A stretch of DNA of 38,378 nt from an uncultured Collinsella sp. (GTDB lineage: Bacteria; Actinomycetota; Coriobacteriia; Coriobacteriales; Coriobacteriaceae): the NCBI GenBank assembly GCA_902493985.1, contig CABURR010000018.1:1-38378 (forward strand), in the 5' to 3' direction. A program made the translations under genes and the position numbers. The stretch's first letter is position 1. Each line of letters begins with the position of its first letter. This document shows positions 38,369-38,378 of the stretch, one piece after another. The notes under the pieces are model-generated. The model had not been told where the DNA came from. It ran no database searches and worked only from the letters and a program-made list of their open reading frames with translations.

Positions 38369-38378
38369 ATCTGGGGAA

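Noticed and set aside
1..38378. CRISPR arrays, rRNA, prophage, integrase or transposase genes
   Set aside because: None seen; no regularly spaced direct repeats, no rRNA words and no recognisable DDE, serine or tyrosine recombinase among the ORFs.

Overview
The window is about 38.4 kb of high-G+C, tightly packed chromosome. Gene content and protein style suggest a gut Coriobacteriia actinobacterium, most like Collinsella. Pointers are the tmk-holB-ricT-comFC cluster, an archaeal-type topoisomerase I with a Lys/Ala tail, a long-form HPF, an actinobacterial aspartate aminotransferase, and a VSR/DUF559-like protein of a type I know as expanded in Coriobacteriia. This assignment is inference from reading; no search was run. 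Nearly all genes lie on the minus strand. No rRNA, CRISPR array, integrase or recognisable transposase gene was found.

Layout. 1-1000: a tRNA-Thr(CGT) with its terminator, followed by a lower-G+C stretch with one or two unrecognised small ORFs, then two tandem hairpins with CCTAGG tips. 1027-11085: an amino-sugar locus. It holds a mannose-family PTS (IIA, a YajC-like protein, IIB, IIC, IID), a GntR/HutC regulator, AgaS, NagA/AgaA, a LacC-like tagatose-6-phosphate kinase, a LacX-like mutarotase and a YhcH/NanQ-like sugar anomerase. A divergently oriented flavodoxin-like gene sits inside it. Together these would import N-acetylgalactosamine (or a related amino sugar) as the 6-phosphate, deacetylate it, deaminate/isomerise it to tagatose-6-P and phosphorylate that to tagatose-1,6-bisphosphate. 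The aldolase is not in the window. Between lacC and the anomerase gene lies a 44-codon remnant of a second nagA. ACTGGT-type operator half-sites lie in front of agaS and in the long region upstream of the PTS genes.

11717-17958: a minus-strand run of a SurA-N-like membrane protein, NAD-type isocitrate dehydrogenase, a HEAT-repeat-like protein, a two-helix membrane protein, a 3-hydroxyisobutyrate-dehydrogenase-family enzyme with a striking His/Cys-rich tail, DegV and HPF. 18276-25551: an orphan substrate-binding lipoprotein, then the tmk-holB-ricT-comFC-(VSR-like) operon. 25792-30661: a zinc-ribbon membrane protein on the plus strand, TopA, HypB and HypA. 30668-38273: TatC, a TatA/B-type protein, a STAS-domain protein, an aminotransferase, a small unknown protein, NhaA, manganese-type pyrophosphatase and ROK glucokinase.

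The most unusual features lie outside ordinary genes. Two roughly 220-bp intergenic elements are bounded by inverted copies of a bipartite motif, TGGnCAAAAAA-N9-TGAGTACTGnnAC; four copies occur here. A set of long intergenic inverted repeats carry GGGAC or GGTCAGG cores and resemble REP elements. Several hairpins are placed to control expression: a terminator in the nhaA leader, a terminator 18 nt before degV, and a hairpin that sequesters the comFC Shine-Dalgarno. Among proteins, the metal-binding-like tail on the dehydrogenase stands out.
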